Source of the DNA: DAOUJW01 sp965218945
GTDB lineage: Bacteria > Chloroflexota > Dehalococcoidia > Lucifugimonadales > UBA2985
Assembly (NCBI GenBank): GCA_965218945.1
Contig: OZ244718.1
Coordinates: forward strand, 186,001-250,000
DNA length: 64,000 nucleotides
Direction of reading: 5' to 3'
The notes under the pieces are model-generated. The model did no database searches and was not told the DNA's origin. It saw only the letters and a program-made list of their open reading frames with translations. A program made the position numbers and the translations under genes. This document shows, piece by piece, positions 32,568-41,147 of this stretch. Position 1 is the stretch's first letter. Each line of letters starts with the position of its first letter.

Positions 32568-33551
32568 CTACTCCTGAGGCCGGATGAGTAGCACGGGGCT
32601 GAAGGACGCCCTGAGAACGCGGTCGGCCACGCTCCCCATTATCCAGCGTCCCAGGCCGGACCGGCCGTGTGTCGACATCACTATCAGGCGTCCTTCGCTC
32701 TCCGCGGCAAGGTCGATTATGTGGGCCGCGGGATAGCCGTTCTTCACCGTGGTCTCGACCTGAAGTCCCTTCTGCTCAAGCTCCGTCTGCCTCTCCTTCA
32801 GGTAGCCGGCGGCCGCCCTCTCCAGGTTGGCGGCCATCTGGGGGTCGAAGGCGTAGGACTCCGTTGCCGGGTATGCCATAGTGGGCGTGGTGATCACCTG
32901 CACCAGGGATATTTTGAGGCCCATCGATTTCGCCAGCGCCTCCACGTGGGGCATCGACGACTCCGCCAGGGCTGAGCCGTCCAGGGGCACCAGCAGGGTG
33001 TCGATGGGCTTCTTCTCCAGAGGTTCGTCCCTGTCCTCACCGGGTCTCAGCAAGAGCAGTGGAATGGACGTGGAGTGGAGCAGCTTGTCGGCGTTGCTGC
33101 CGTACACCCACCTGCCCAGCCCGGAGTGGCCGCGGGTGGACATGGCGATGAGGTCGATGCTCTCAGCCTGGGATACGGCCATTATCTCCGTTACGGGGTC
33201 GTCTCCGTGGACTGCCCTGGTCGTTATCTTGAGTGACGGGAACGCCGCGGCGACCTGGCCCAGGTACTCCTCAGAAGTACCGATGGCGCGCTCCATCGCC
33301 TGGTCCCTCGTCTCCGTGACCGCGTCCGACTGCAGCTGCGCACGTCGAAGGTAGGACGTTCCCGCCATGCCGAACTCCCCAGTGGTCTCGTCAACCGTAG
33401 CCAGGGCCTCCAGCCACGTCCCGCCAATACGGGGCTCCTCCACCACGCTCAGCAGGATCACCTCTGAGTCCGTAGCCTCCGCAAGCTGCGCCACCCGACC
33501 CAAAATAGTTTCCGAGAGCTTGGAGCCGTCCAGGGGAACGAGGATCTTCAT
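32568..33551 (-). CDS. tandem universal stress protein
   Basis: ATG 33551 follows AGGAGG; 327 residues. Two Usp domains: the first opens MKILVPLDGSKLSETILGRVAQLA and ends ISTRGHSGLGRWVYGSNADKLLHSTSIPLLLLRP (numbers approximate), the second opens DTLLVPLDGSALAESSMPHVEALA and ends STHGRSGLGRWIMGSVADRVLRASFSPVLLIRP. Both keep the G-x-x-G-x9-G-S ATP-binding signature. It is a cytoplasmic stress protein. A TATAAT-like box is present upstream on the minus strand (33592-33597), in the gap shared with the divergent Septu-like pair. Confidence 0.93.
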   Translation of the reverse strand: MKILVPLDGSKLSETILGRVAQLAEATDSEVILLSVVEEPRIGGTWLEALATVDETTGEFGMAGTSYLRRAQLQSDAVTETRDQAMERAIGTSEEYLGQVAAAFPSLKITTRAVHGDDPVTEIMAVSQAESIDLIAMSTRGHSGLGRWVYGSNADKLLHSTSIPLLLLRPGEDRDEPLEKKPIDTLLVPLDGSALAESSMPHVEALAKSMGLKISLVQVITTPTMAYPATESYAFDPQMAANLERAAAGYLKERQTELEQKGLQVETTVKNGYPAAHIIDLAAESEGRLIVMSTHGRSGLGRWIMGSVADRVLRASFSPVLLIRPQE

Positions 33552-33684
33552 ACGTACCTCCTGTGCTGTTTCATCCACGGGCTTCACCTATATTATACCC
33601 CATTGCCCAACCCCGCACTTACACTTTGGCTGTGATAAAATGGGTGTAGTTGGGCAAAGACGAGGTTGCCTGGAAGTTGTTGAT

Positions 33685-34953
33685 ATGCACATAACGAAGA
33701 TAGATCCCTTTGGCCTGCCTCCGAGTCTTGTTTTTGACATTGACTGCGACGAACAGGTGAACCTTCTCATAGGGTCAAACGCTTCCGGCAAAAGCACTAT
33801 CTTACGCGCAATCAAGGTGTTGCACTCCCGAGCAGACGATGCAGACGGTGTTGTCCAGACTGATCCAGAAGGTTCTTCTTACATTTTTAATACGTTTGTC
33901 ATGAGTGCAAGTGATGATTGGCCGCGAGATGAATCAGGGGGGGCCAGATGGAGTGAAGTACCTGTTCTATACATACCCGCAACTCGGATCAGCCTTCCGG
34001 TTGCGCTGATTTTTGCCGGCCGGATCATCAAGAGACCACAAAATCTTGAATCTGAGGCACCATTGAAGCACTTGTTTGATACTGAACCCGGCATCTTCGA
34101 TGGCCGATACGTGGAGTTGGCTATAGACTCGCTTCGCGAGGGAATGGTTGGGGATCACGATAAACAATGGCGACTCAATGGAGTTTTGCAACACAGCTAT
34201 TCCTGTGCTCAGAGTATTTGCTCTGAGGTGTTGACCGTTTATGCTCCGCGTCCTTATGTTGACGAAGACGAAATTTCCGCCACGCCGAGAAGTCTTGTTC
34301 ACTTTGGCATGGGAATCGAAACGAGTGACAATACCTATGGGGAACGTTTATACGCTGGCGATCTGAGCTCTGGCACGCAGGGTACTCTCTTGTGGATATA
34401 TGCGCTAGCCCTCCAAATGGCAAGTCATTATGGCTGGGCAGAAGGCTGGGAGAATAAGCCCGCAATCCTGCTCATTGACGAGATTGAGAACCACCTGCAC
34501 CCAACCTGGCAGAGGCGCGTCATCCCGGCGCTGTTGGAGCACTTCCCGGGTCTGCAGATATTCGCCACCACCCACTCGCCCTTTGTGGTGGCCGGGTTGA
34601 AAACCGGGCAGGTGCACCTCTTGAATCGCGACGAGAACGGCGTAGTGACTGCCACCACCAACACGGAGGACATTGTGGGCTGGACGGCGGATGAGATTCT
34701 GCGGAACATGATGGGTGTGGATGACCCGACGGACCAGCTCACGGTTGACCGGATGAATAGACTGCGGCAACTCAGGGCACTGGAGTCCCTGACTCCAGAG
34801 GAAGAATCGGAGCTGAATGAGTTGCGCCGCCAGGTCAACGAGGATCTGTTGTCCAAGGGCGGTCCACTGGAAGCCCAGCGTGAGCGCTACGGGGAACTGA
34901 TGGAGCGATTCCTTCGTTCCCGGCAGTCTGAGCTAAGCCAGGACGGAGATTAG
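33685..34953 (+). CDS. Septu-like AAA/SMC-type ATPase (PtuA-like)
   Basis: A 422-residue ATPase. ATG 33685 begins MHITKIDPFGLPPSLVFDID; earlier in-frame starts add an unrelated tail. Walker A is LLIGSNASGKST (residues about 28-38), the ABC-type signature is DLSSGTQGTLLWIYALALQ, and Walker B is AILLIDEIENHLHPTWQRRVIPALL followed by FATTHSPFVVAGL (His switch). A coiled tail LRQLRALESLTPEEESELNELRRQVNEDLL follows. An ATPase immediately followed by an HNH nuclease is the Septu (PtuA-PtuB) arrangement. Codon use is more AT-rich than in the neighbours. Confidence 0.8.
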   Translation: MHITKIDPFGLPPSLVFDIDCDEQVNLLIGSNASGKSTILRAIKVLHSRADDADGVVQTDPEGSSYIFNTFVMSASDDWPRDESGGARWSEVPVLYIPATRISLPVALIFAGRIIKRPQNLESEAPLKHLFDTEPGIFDGRYVELAIDSLREGMVGDHDKQWRLNGVLQHSYSCAQSICSEVLTVYAPRPYVDEDEISATPRSLVHFGMGIETSDNTYGERLYAGDLSSGTQGTLLWIYALALQMASHYGWAEGWENKPAILLIDEIENHLHPTWQRRVIPALLEHFPGLQIFATTHSPFVVAGLKTGQVHLLNRDENGVVTATTNTEDIVGWTADEILRNMMGVDDPTDQLTVDRMNRLRQLRALESLTPEEESELNELRRQVNEDLLSKGGPLEAQRERYGELMERFLRSRQSELSQDGD

Positions 34954-34958
34954 GCGGG

Positions 34959-35627
34959 ATGCGGTGGGTTGACAGAGGGCTGGAACCCGGAGGAGTAGCC
35001 GGATATGCCGGACGGTTCACACAGGGCTGGATTGATTATTTTGAAAATCGAGTCGGTGGGAGACCGGAAGATTCTAATTGGCGAGAGTTCAGGATGGCGC
35101 TGGGAAGCCAGTCCAACAACATCTGTTGGTATTGTGAGCGTAAATGCTATGCTGACGCCGAGACTGGAGAACGCGCCCCTACGGTTGACCACTTTCGACC
35201 CCTTAGGAGGTTTCCGGCGCTGGCATATGTTTGGTCAAACTGGGTATTCAGCTGCCGTCGGTGCAACAACGATGAAAATAAAGGGGGCGGATGGCCGGAG
35301 ACTGGGTACGTTGACCCTTGCGCTGCCGTTGTTGCAGAGCGCCCGGAACGGTATTTTGACTATGACGCTGAAACGGGGGAAATAATACCCAAAACCGGCC
35401 TTATAGGTGACGCACGCCAAAAGGCTTGGCATACTATTGAGGACTTGGGGTTGAACAAGCTGGATGTACGCTTTTATCGCTTTGATCATACGCAGAGGTT
35501 TGTTAGTGACTTGTCGTCACTGCCGGTTGAGGACAGGCAGGACTTCATCGCTTTTTTCACTGAACAACCTGTTGAGTATGCCGGAGTAACGAGGATGGTT
35601 GTAGAGCGGACGCCAGAACTCTTTTAG
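34959..35627 (+). CDS. HNH endonuclease (PtuB-like), partner of the ATPase
   Basis: A 222-residue protein starting 5 bases after the ATPase stop. The HNH core is visible: NICWYCERKCYADAETGERAPTVDHFRP (Cys pair and Asp-His), then YVWSNWVFSCRRCNNDENKG (Cys pair, Asn). Two CxxC pairs and DHF match PtuB/retron-type HNH nucleases, which cleave nucleic acid when the ATPase senses phage. The N-terminus (ERFTQGWIDYFENRV-like region) is helical. The unit is low-GC and sits between Usp and ilvD with no mobility genes. Confidence 0.85.
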   Translation: MRWVDRGLEPGGVAGYAGRFTQGWIDYFENRVGGRPEDSNWREFRMALGSQSNNICWYCERKCYADAETGERAPTVDHFRPLRRFPALAYVWSNWVFSCRRCNNDENKGGGWPETGYVDPCAAVVAERPERYFDYDAETGEIIPKTGLIGDARQKAWHTIEDLGLNKLDVRFYRFDHTQRFVSDLSSLPVEDRQDFIAFFTEQPVEYAGVTRMVVERTPELF

Positions 35628-35648
35628 CGGAATCGATAAGGAGGCATC

Positions 35649-37337
35649 ATGCAGTCCTATACACGCAACGACAATATGAAGCACAAGAGCCGGGCGATCA
35701 CCGCAGGCCCTACGCGGGCCGGGTCCCGCTCCATGCTGCGGGCAACCGGTCTGGACGATACCGCGCTGTCCAACCCCTTCATTGGCGTGGCGAACCTGGC
35801 CAGTGATGTCACTCCCTGCAACGTCCATCTGGGGCCGCTGACCGCGCGGGTCAAGGAAGGCATACGCTCCGCCAGCGGAACGCCCTTCGAGTTCGGGACC
35901 ATCACCGTCAGCGACGGTGTGTCCATGGCCACGGAGGGCATGAAGGCCTCCCTCGTCAGCCGCGAGGTCATCGCCGACTCCATTGAGGTCGTGTCTATGG
36001 CCGAGTGGTTCGACGGCCTGGTGACCGTCGGCGCCTGCGACAAGAACATGCCCGGCTGCCTCATGGCCATGGCGCGGTTGAACATACCCTCCGTCTTCGT
36101 CTATGGCGGCACCATCATGCCGGGCATCTTCCAGGGCAAGGACGTGAACATCCAGGACGTATACGAGGCCATTGGCGCGCACGCCCTCGGCAACGTATCG
36201 GACGCCGATCTGGACGAGCTTGAGCGCGTGGCGTGTCCCGGCGCGGGAGCCTGCGCCGGCCTGTTCACCGCCAACACCATGTCCTCGGCCATCGAGGCCC
36301 TGGGCATGTGCCTCCCCGGCGACGCCTCCATTCCGGCGATAGACCCGCGGAAGATGGAGGAGTGCAGGCAGGCGGGAGAGGCGGCGGTCAAGCTGCTGGA
36401 GCTTGGCATCGCGCCTCGGGACATACTAACCCGCAAGGCCTTCGAGAACGCGATTACAGTCGTGGTGGCGATGGGCGGCTCCACCAACTCGGTGCTTCAC
36501 CTGCTGGCCATAAGCTACGAGGCCGGCGTGTCCCTGTCCATAGACGACTTCGATTACATCAGTCGCAACACCCCTTACATCGCCAGCCTGCGTCCCGGTG
36601 GGGCGTACGTGATGACCGACCTCCACGCCGCCGGCGGTGTGCCCCAGGTGATGAAGCGCCTCCTGGACGCCGGCCTGCTCCACGGCGACGCCATGACCGT
36701 TACAGGGAAGACCGTCCGTGAGAACCTGGAAGACGTGGTTGAGGAGACCGACCAGAAGGTCGTGTTCCCGGTGTCATCGCCGCTGAGCCCGACGGGAGGG
36801 CTTGCTATCCTCAAGGGCAACATCGCTCCCGAGGGAGCGGTCATCAAGGTGGCCGGCAAGGAGAAGCTGTACCACCAGGGCCCGGCCAGGGTGTTCGACA
36901 GGGAGCAGGACGCCTACCGGGAGGTGCTTGGAGGCGGTATCAAGCAGGGCGACGTAATTGTGATCCGCTACGAGGGGCCGAAGGGAGGCCCCGGTATGCA
37001 GGAGATGCTTGCGGTCACGGCGGCGATAGTAGGGCAGGGGCTGGGCGAGCACGTGGCGCTGCTCACCGATGGCCGGTTCTCCGGCGCGACTCACGGCCTG
37101 ATGGTGGGTCACGTTGCCCCGGAAGCGGCCAATAACGGGCCCATCGCTGCGTTGCAGGACGGGGACACCGTGACCGTGGACGTGCCCAATCGCGTCCTGG
37201 AGGTGGCCCTCTCCGACAGCGAGATTCAGGAACGGATGGCGTCGGCGACACCCCCGGAACCCCTGCACACCAGAGGCGCGCTGTGGAAGTACGCGAAGCT
37301 GGTGGGATCGGCGTCCGAGGGAGCGGTGACAGGGTAG
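35649..37337 (+). CDS. ilvD: dihydroxy-acid dehydratase
   Basis: A 562-residue enzyme for valine and isoleucine synthesis. Fe-S ligand motifs: CNVHLGPL, CDKNMPGC and GACAGLFTANTMSSA; substrate/Mg motifs GGSTNSVLHL, PGGAYVMTDLHAAGG and TDGRFSGATHGLMVGHVAPEA. AAGGAGGC precedes ATG. It is not in an obvious ilv operon here; ilvA lies about 1 kb downstream in the same direction. The C-terminus has the usual short tail (RGALWKYAKLVGSASEGA). Confidence 0.97.
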   Translation: MQSYTRNDNMKHKSRAITAGPTRAGSRSMLRATGLDDTALSNPFIGVANLASDVTPCNVHLGPLTARVKEGIRSASGTPFEFGTITVSDGVSMATEGMKASLVSREVIADSIEVVSMAEWFDGLVTVGACDKNMPGCLMAMARLNIPSVFVYGGTIMPGIFQGKDVNIQDVYEAIGAHALGNVSDADLDELERVACPGAGACAGLFTANTMSSAIEALGMCLPGDASIPAIDPRKMEECRQAGEAAVKLLELGIAPRDILTRKAFENAITVVVAMGGSTNSVLHLLAISYEAGVSLSIDDFDYISRNTPYIASLRPGGAYVMTDLHAAGGVPQVMKRLLDAGLLHGDAMTVTGKTVRENLEDVVEETDQKVVFPVSSPLSPTGGLAILKGNIAPEGAVIKVAGKEKLYHQGPARVFDREQDAYREVLGGGIKQGDVIVIRYEGPKGGPGMQEMLAVTAAIVGQGLGEHVALLTDGRFSGATHGLMVGHVAPEAANNGPIAALQDGDTVTVDVPNRVLEVALSDSEIQERMASATPPEPLHTRGALWKYAKLVGSASEGAVTG

Positions 37338-37613
37338 ACGGGGCTGCAGGTCGGGCCTGAGCGCCTGACCGAGTCGAAGCCCAACTGCAACGGCGAAGAG
37401 GCCAATGCCCAGCTGTAGAAGAACGTTGGCCGCGCCGGCGAGGTATGTCCCGTCCCTCGGAGCGTATCTGCGTAGTCGGTGTTGCCCATGCGACTATCTG
37501 ACCTTGATGACAGGTGTACCCCAAATCTGTGGACGCTGTCAGGCTCGCGACGTTGCGTCGCCGGTGGCCGGCAGTTTCGTCAGCAACATCAGGCGCCCTT
37601 GAGGACGGGGTTG

Positions 37614-38189
37614 CTATCGTCGCGTCAGAGCCTTCAGCCACCTCTGCGCGGCTCCCGGCGAGCGCAGGTGGATGAGATCCAGATGAGCGTGCTCCGGCTG
37701 GGACAGCGCCGACGGCAGCGTACGGCGACGACGCCAGTGAGTCTGCAGCGCCCACAGGAACAGCGACTGTCGGCTGAATAGGTGCTGCCAGAGGCTCTCC
37801 CTGTTGCCGTTCCACAGTCTCTGGCGGAAAACTCCTCTGCGCATCGTCCTCCAGAACAGCCTCCACATGACCACGTAAATCGGGTAGTCCAGCCACACCA
37901 GCATAGTGGCCCGCGGCCATACAACGTCGCGGGCGACACCGTAGTTGCCGTCTGCAACCCATCTGTCACCCTGCAGCGCCTCTTTCAACTGCTCCCTGAA
38001 TAAGTCGTCCGGCGTCTCAGTCCAGTTTGGGCCGTGCCGGTATGCGTCGAACTCTATATGAGGCCTGTCCAGTGTTTGGGCAAGTTTCCTGGCCATAGTC
38101 GTCTTGCCCGCGCCGCTGGTGCCAATCACAACTACGCGGTCTGAGTTTCCAATACGTGTTTCAGTGTCTGAGCGGTCAGAGTTGGTCAT
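37614..38189 (-). CDS. P-loop adenylate-kinase-like protein (FlaR/topology-modulation type)
   Basis: A 191-residue protein (ATG 38189; upstream frame open but no ribosome site). Walker A: RVVVIGTSGAGKTTMARKLAQTL; then HIEFDAYRHGPNWTETPDDLFREQLKEAL, WVADGNYGVARDVVWPRATMLVWLDYPIYVVMWRLFWRTMRR and ESLWQHLFSRQSLFLWALQTHWRRR. This is the topology-modulation/FlaR subgroup of P-loop kinases, whose substrate is not known. 275 bases after the ilvD stop, opposite strand; that gap shows nothing. Confidence 0.85.
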   Translation of the reverse strand: MTNSDRSDTETRIGNSDRVVVIGTSGAGKTTMARKLAQTLDRPHIEFDAYRHGPNWTETPDDLFREQLKEALQGDRWVADGNYGVARDVVWPRATMLVWLDYPIYVVMWRLFWRTMRRGVFRQRLWNGNRESLWQHLFSRQSLFLWALQTHWRRRRTLPSALSQPEHAHLDLIHLRSPGAAQRWLKALTRR

Positions 38190-38310
38190 GTCGCAATGTA
38201 CAGATTGTACGTATCGCCCGCGAGCGCTTCTCGCAAGCCCTGTGAGGTTTCGGTAGACCCACATTCTACACCTATGCCGGCGCGCAAGGCATCCGCGCGT
38301 CCTGGATCCT

Positions 38311-38340
38311 TTGCTGGCAGGCTGGGCTGAGTGCTATATT
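38311..38340 (+). promoter_or_regulatory. promoter of ilvA, near-identical to that of the decarboxylase gene
   Basis: TTGCTG (38311-38316), 18 bases, TATATT (38335-38340), then GGAACTGTGG. The hdc-like gene promoter (41069-41097) has the same -35, the same -10 and the same GAACTGTGG start region, with TTCTACACCTATGCC about 30-45 bases further upstream in both (38264-38278; 41010-41024). Confidence 0.65.
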
Positions 38341-38390
38341 GGAACTGTGGCTTGGGCCACAATGGGAACACCACTGGCAGGAGACCAGGG

Positions 38391-39605
38391 ATGACGCCGT
38401 CTATAACTTTCGAGGACATCCAAAGGGCCCGCAGCGTAATAGCCGACCAGGTGCACATGACGCCGGTGCTGTCCTCCGTCTCCCTGGGCCGGATGGCAGG
38501 GTGTGAACTCCTGCTCAAGGCGGAGAACCTGCAGAGAGCGGGATCCTTCAAGGTGCGGGGCGCGGTGAATAAGATGGCTGGGCTGAGCCCGGCACAGAAG
38601 GCCAGGGGAGTTATCGCCGCCAGCGCCGGGAACCACGCCCAGGGGGTTGCCCTGGCAGCCGGGAACCTGGGCATCGACTGCACCATTGTCATGCCCAAAG
38701 ACGCGTCCATTCCCAAGGTGGAGGCAACCAGGGGTTACGGCGCAAAGGTGGTCCTTCATGGCGAGGACTTCGACCAGGCCATGAGGCACGCCCGCCGTCT
38801 GATACGGGAGAACGGGCTGACCCTCGTCCACGCCTTCGACGATCCCGCGATAATAGCCGGGCAGGGGACCATTGGCCTGGAACTGCTGGAACAGGCGCCG
38901 GGCATCGACGTGTTAGTGGTGCCGGTTGGAGGTGGAGGCCTGATCGCAGGCATCGGGCTGGCCGTGCGTGAATCCATGCCCGGTGTCCGGTTGATAGGAG
39001 TCCAGGCCAGAGCGTCTGCGGCGTTTGTCGAGTCGTACAGGGCAGACATGCGTATCAGCGTGAAGCGGGAGTCTACCGTGGCGGACGGGATAGCCGTCGG
39101 CACTCCCGGGCGGCTGACGCTGCCCCTGGCGGCGCGCTGTGTGGACGATATGGTGACGGTTGAAGAGGACGAGATTACCCAGGCCATGACGCTGCTACTG
39201 GAGAGGTGCAAGCTCCTGGTGGAGGGCGCCGGCGCAGTGGGCTTGGCCGCCGTGCTTGGAGGCAAGATTCAGGTCGATCGGAAGAGGGTGGCGGTGGTGC
39301 TCAGCGGCGGCAACGTGGACTCCAACCTGGTGGCGCGCGTGCTGGAGCACGGCCTCTCTCACGCAGGACGCTATATGGTGCTGCGGCAGTTGGTCGAGGA
39401 CCGCCCCGGTAGGCTGAGCCGGCTCCTGGGCATTGTGTCGGGAACCGGGGTGAACGTGCTGCAGATAGGCCACCTCAGGCACGGGCCGTCCGTTCCAATG
39501 GGATACGTAGAGGTGCAGCTTGAGCTGGAGACCAGGAACTCAGCGCACGCGGAGGAGGTGCGGGAGCGCCTGCGCGAGTCCGGGTACACGCTCACCGAGG
39601 AGTAG
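38391..39605 (+). CDS. ilvA: threonine ammonia-lyase (threonine deaminase) with ACT domain
   Basis: A 404-residue PLP enzyme; ATG 38391 follows GGAGACCAGGG. Catalytic Lys lies in LQRAGSFKVRGAVNKM, then the phosphate-binding loop AASAGNHAQGVAL and VPVGGGGLIAGIGLA. After LVEGAGAVGLAAVLGG the C-terminal residues about 325-404 form one ACT domain (RQLVEDRPGRLSRLLGIVSGTGVNVLQIGH). One-ACT enzymes of about 400 residues are typical of Gram-positives and Chloroflexota and can be biosynthetic (with ilvD nearby) or catabolic. Shares a leader with the histidine decarboxylase-like gene. Confidence 0.93.
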   Translation: MTPSITFEDIQRARSVIADQVHMTPVLSSVSLGRMAGCELLLKAENLQRAGSFKVRGAVNKMAGLSPAQKARGVIAASAGNHAQGVALAAGNLGIDCTIVMPKDASIPKVEATRGYGAKVVLHGEDFDQAMRHARRLIRENGLTLVHAFDDPAIIAGQGTIGLELLEQAPGIDVLVVPVGGGGLIAGIGLAVRESMPGVRLIGVQARASAAFVESYRADMRISVKRESTVADGIAVGTPGRLTLPLAARCVDDMVTVEEDEITQAMTLLLERCKLLVEGAGAVGLAAVLGGKIQVDRKRVAVVLSGGNVDSNLVARVLEHGLSHAGRYMVLRQLVEDRPGRLSRLLGIVSGTGVNVLQIGHLRHGPSVPMGYVEVQLELETRNSAHAEEVRERLRESGYTLTEE

Positions 39606-39620
39606 AGGCGGACGGTGTGA

Positions 39621-40607
39621 TCAGACTCCGTCCCCGGGTGACAGGTCCTGCAGTATCTTCTCTACGCGCGGCTCGAAGACTTCCTTGAGCTTGGGGAGCA
39701 TGTCCAGCATCCAGGCCCTGGTCTCCTCCAGCTTCTCCGGTGGATCGTCTATGGATCCGTCTCTTCTTACGTTTATGCTGGAGAAAGAGTATGCGTTGTG
39801 TCTGTTCCAGCGACATTCCGGTTTTGAGACAGTGTCAATGCTTGACTCTATCTCATTCTTGTCCTTCTCCAACTCGTCGAATATCCTCTTGGTCAGATCC
39901 TTGCCTTCCGCCCGAATGTGCAGGGTTACCCAGCCGTCATTGTTCCCTTCAAGAGATGCCACATACCATATGCCTGGGTTGAGGCTGGAGGGGAAAGCCC
40001 GGTCACTGCTATTGAACATTTGGATTGCCCGGCTGGCGAAGCCCGTACTAATCAACTCGGCGATCAGCGGCTGGAAGAAGTCGTAGAACTGCCGGCTGCG
40101 CGGGGGCATGGACGCCCCCTCCGGTTGTGTGATGTCCTTGTTCCAACTGCCTGGGGATACCACCGTGGATAAACGAGGCTCCAATTCTGAGTTTCCGACC
40201 TTGACGAGCTCCACCTTAACGCCGTAGAACCTGAGCTCATCGGGCGTCCACTCGTTGAGCCAGTGCAGGGTTGCGGCGTGCTCGTAGCGGAACTCGGGCG
40301 CGACCCAAATCGCTATGCGCGCGTCCAGTCCCGCCGCGTAGGTGAGAAGTTGGGTGAGATGACTGTGGTCGGTCCACTCCAGCTGGTTCTCGATTGCGGC
40401 GCTTTTACCGGAGTCGATTTCCTTTGCCAGAATGTCACAGGAGAACGGGCCTACCGCCGCTTCCTCCTGGACCAACTCCAGTTGAATACCGGTCGCTTCG
40501 CTCAGGAGGTCAAGGTTTCTGGCGAGCCAGGGCGTGAAGTCCAGGGCCTCATGCGGCCATTTGGAGCGCACGTCCACATACTCTATTCCCTCTTCCGGTG
40601 TGGTCAT
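39621..40607 (-). CDS. DUF4268 protein with nuclease-like N-terminus
   Basis: A 328-residue protein. Residues about 45-95 resemble a PD-(D/E)xK-like core: VGPFSCDILAKEIDSGKSAAIENQLEWTDHSHLTQLLTYAAGLDARIAIWVAPEF (D...E-N-Q). The C-terminal half matches DUF4268 (FYDFFQPLIAELISTGF...WYVASLEGNNDGWVTLHIRAEGKDLTKRIFDELEKDK). Such proteins are often near restriction or defence genes; nuclease activity is inferred only. It is six bases downstream of the small gene 40614, so the pair forms an operon. Confidence 0.75.
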   Translation of the reverse strand: MTTPEEGIEYVDVRSKWPHEALDFTPWLARNLDLLSEATGIQLELVQEEAAVGPFSCDILAKEIDSGKSAAIENQLEWTDHSHLTQLLTYAAGLDARIAIWVAPEFRYEHAATLHWLNEWTPDELRFYGVKVELVKVGNSELEPRLSTVVSPGSWNKDITQPEGASMPPRSRQFYDFFQPLIAELISTGFASRAIQMFNSSDRAFPSSLNPGIWYVASLEGNNDGWVTLHIRAEGKDLTKRIFDELEKDKNEIESSIDTVSKPECRWNRHNAYSFSSINVRRDGSIDDPPEKLEETRAWMLDMLPKLKEVFEPRVEKILQDLSPGDGV

Positions 40608-40613
40608 TGCAGC

Positions 40614-40943
40614 CTACTCCTCTCGTCTGCCTGTGTCGCCGCGCTCAATCACAAAATCTCGGCGGTCGTGATACAACTGCGCGCGGTTGAGCACGTAGTC
40701 ATCCGCGGTTAGATCTATGTTGTGGCAATCCGTCATCGTCCAGTATTTGTAATCTCCCAGGAAAAGGTACTTCCGCTTCTCATTGAAGAACCGGCACTCG
40801 ACGCCCTCTCCATGCACGATCCGAGCGCAAAACGCGGCAAGCAGGCCCTCTTGGCGATCTTTCTTGACCACAACATATTCGTGAGGCCAGGTATCCCGAT
40901 ACGTGACCGCCTCACGCCAGGGTGCCCGGGCTATCAATTCCAT
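40614..40943 (-). CDS. small conserved protein with TWPHEYVVVKK motif
   Basis: A 109-residue protein (ATG 40943 after GGGATA; a TTG at 40967 is an alternative). It contains APWREAVTYRDTWPHEYVVVKKDRQEGLLAAFCARI, GEGVECRFFNEKRKYLFLGDYKYWTMTD and ends with basic RRDFVIERGD. It resembles small conserved hypotheticals with RKYLFLGDYKYW; the family function is unknown. It is first in an operon with the DUF4268 protein and is divergent from the decarboxylase gene. Confidence 0.65.
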   Translation of the reverse strand: MELIARAPWREAVTYRDTWPHEYVVVKKDRQEGLLAAFCARIVHGEGVECRFFNEKRKYLFLGDYKYWTMTDCHNIDLTADDYVLNRAQLYHDRRDFVIERGDTGRREE

Positions 40944-41068
40944 TATCCCAGGGGTGTGCGGCTCCAAAGCGGGCGTCTCCTCTCCGTGCGTCGTCGTGGT
41001 TGGCCTCTATTCTACACCTATGCCATCTCATCCGGGCAGCAAGCGCCGTCAATCCTGCCCACTGCCGT

Positions 41069-41097
41069 TTGCTGGCAAATTTGTTGCGTGCTATATT
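41069..41097 (+). promoter_or_regulatory. promoter of the decarboxylase gene (twin of the ilvA promoter)
   Basis: TTGCTG (41069-41074), 17-base spacer, TATATT (41092-41097), GAACTGTGG just after. It shares these and the upstream TTCTACACCTATGCC block with the ilvA promoter. Confidence 0.65.
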
Positions 41098-41147
41098 TGA
41101 ACTGTGGGCATGGCTTTACTAGGATCACAACTAGCTGGAGGGCTGAG

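Noticed and set aside
33367..33684. Longer N-terminus for the Septu-like ATPase
   Set aside because: The extra residues overlap the opposite-strand Usp gene, have no motif and lack a ribosome site; 33685 gives the normal ATPase start.
40722..41147. Upstream extension of the decarboxylase
   Set aside because: It overlaps the divergent gene and its promoter; the good ribosome site and family start are at 41148.
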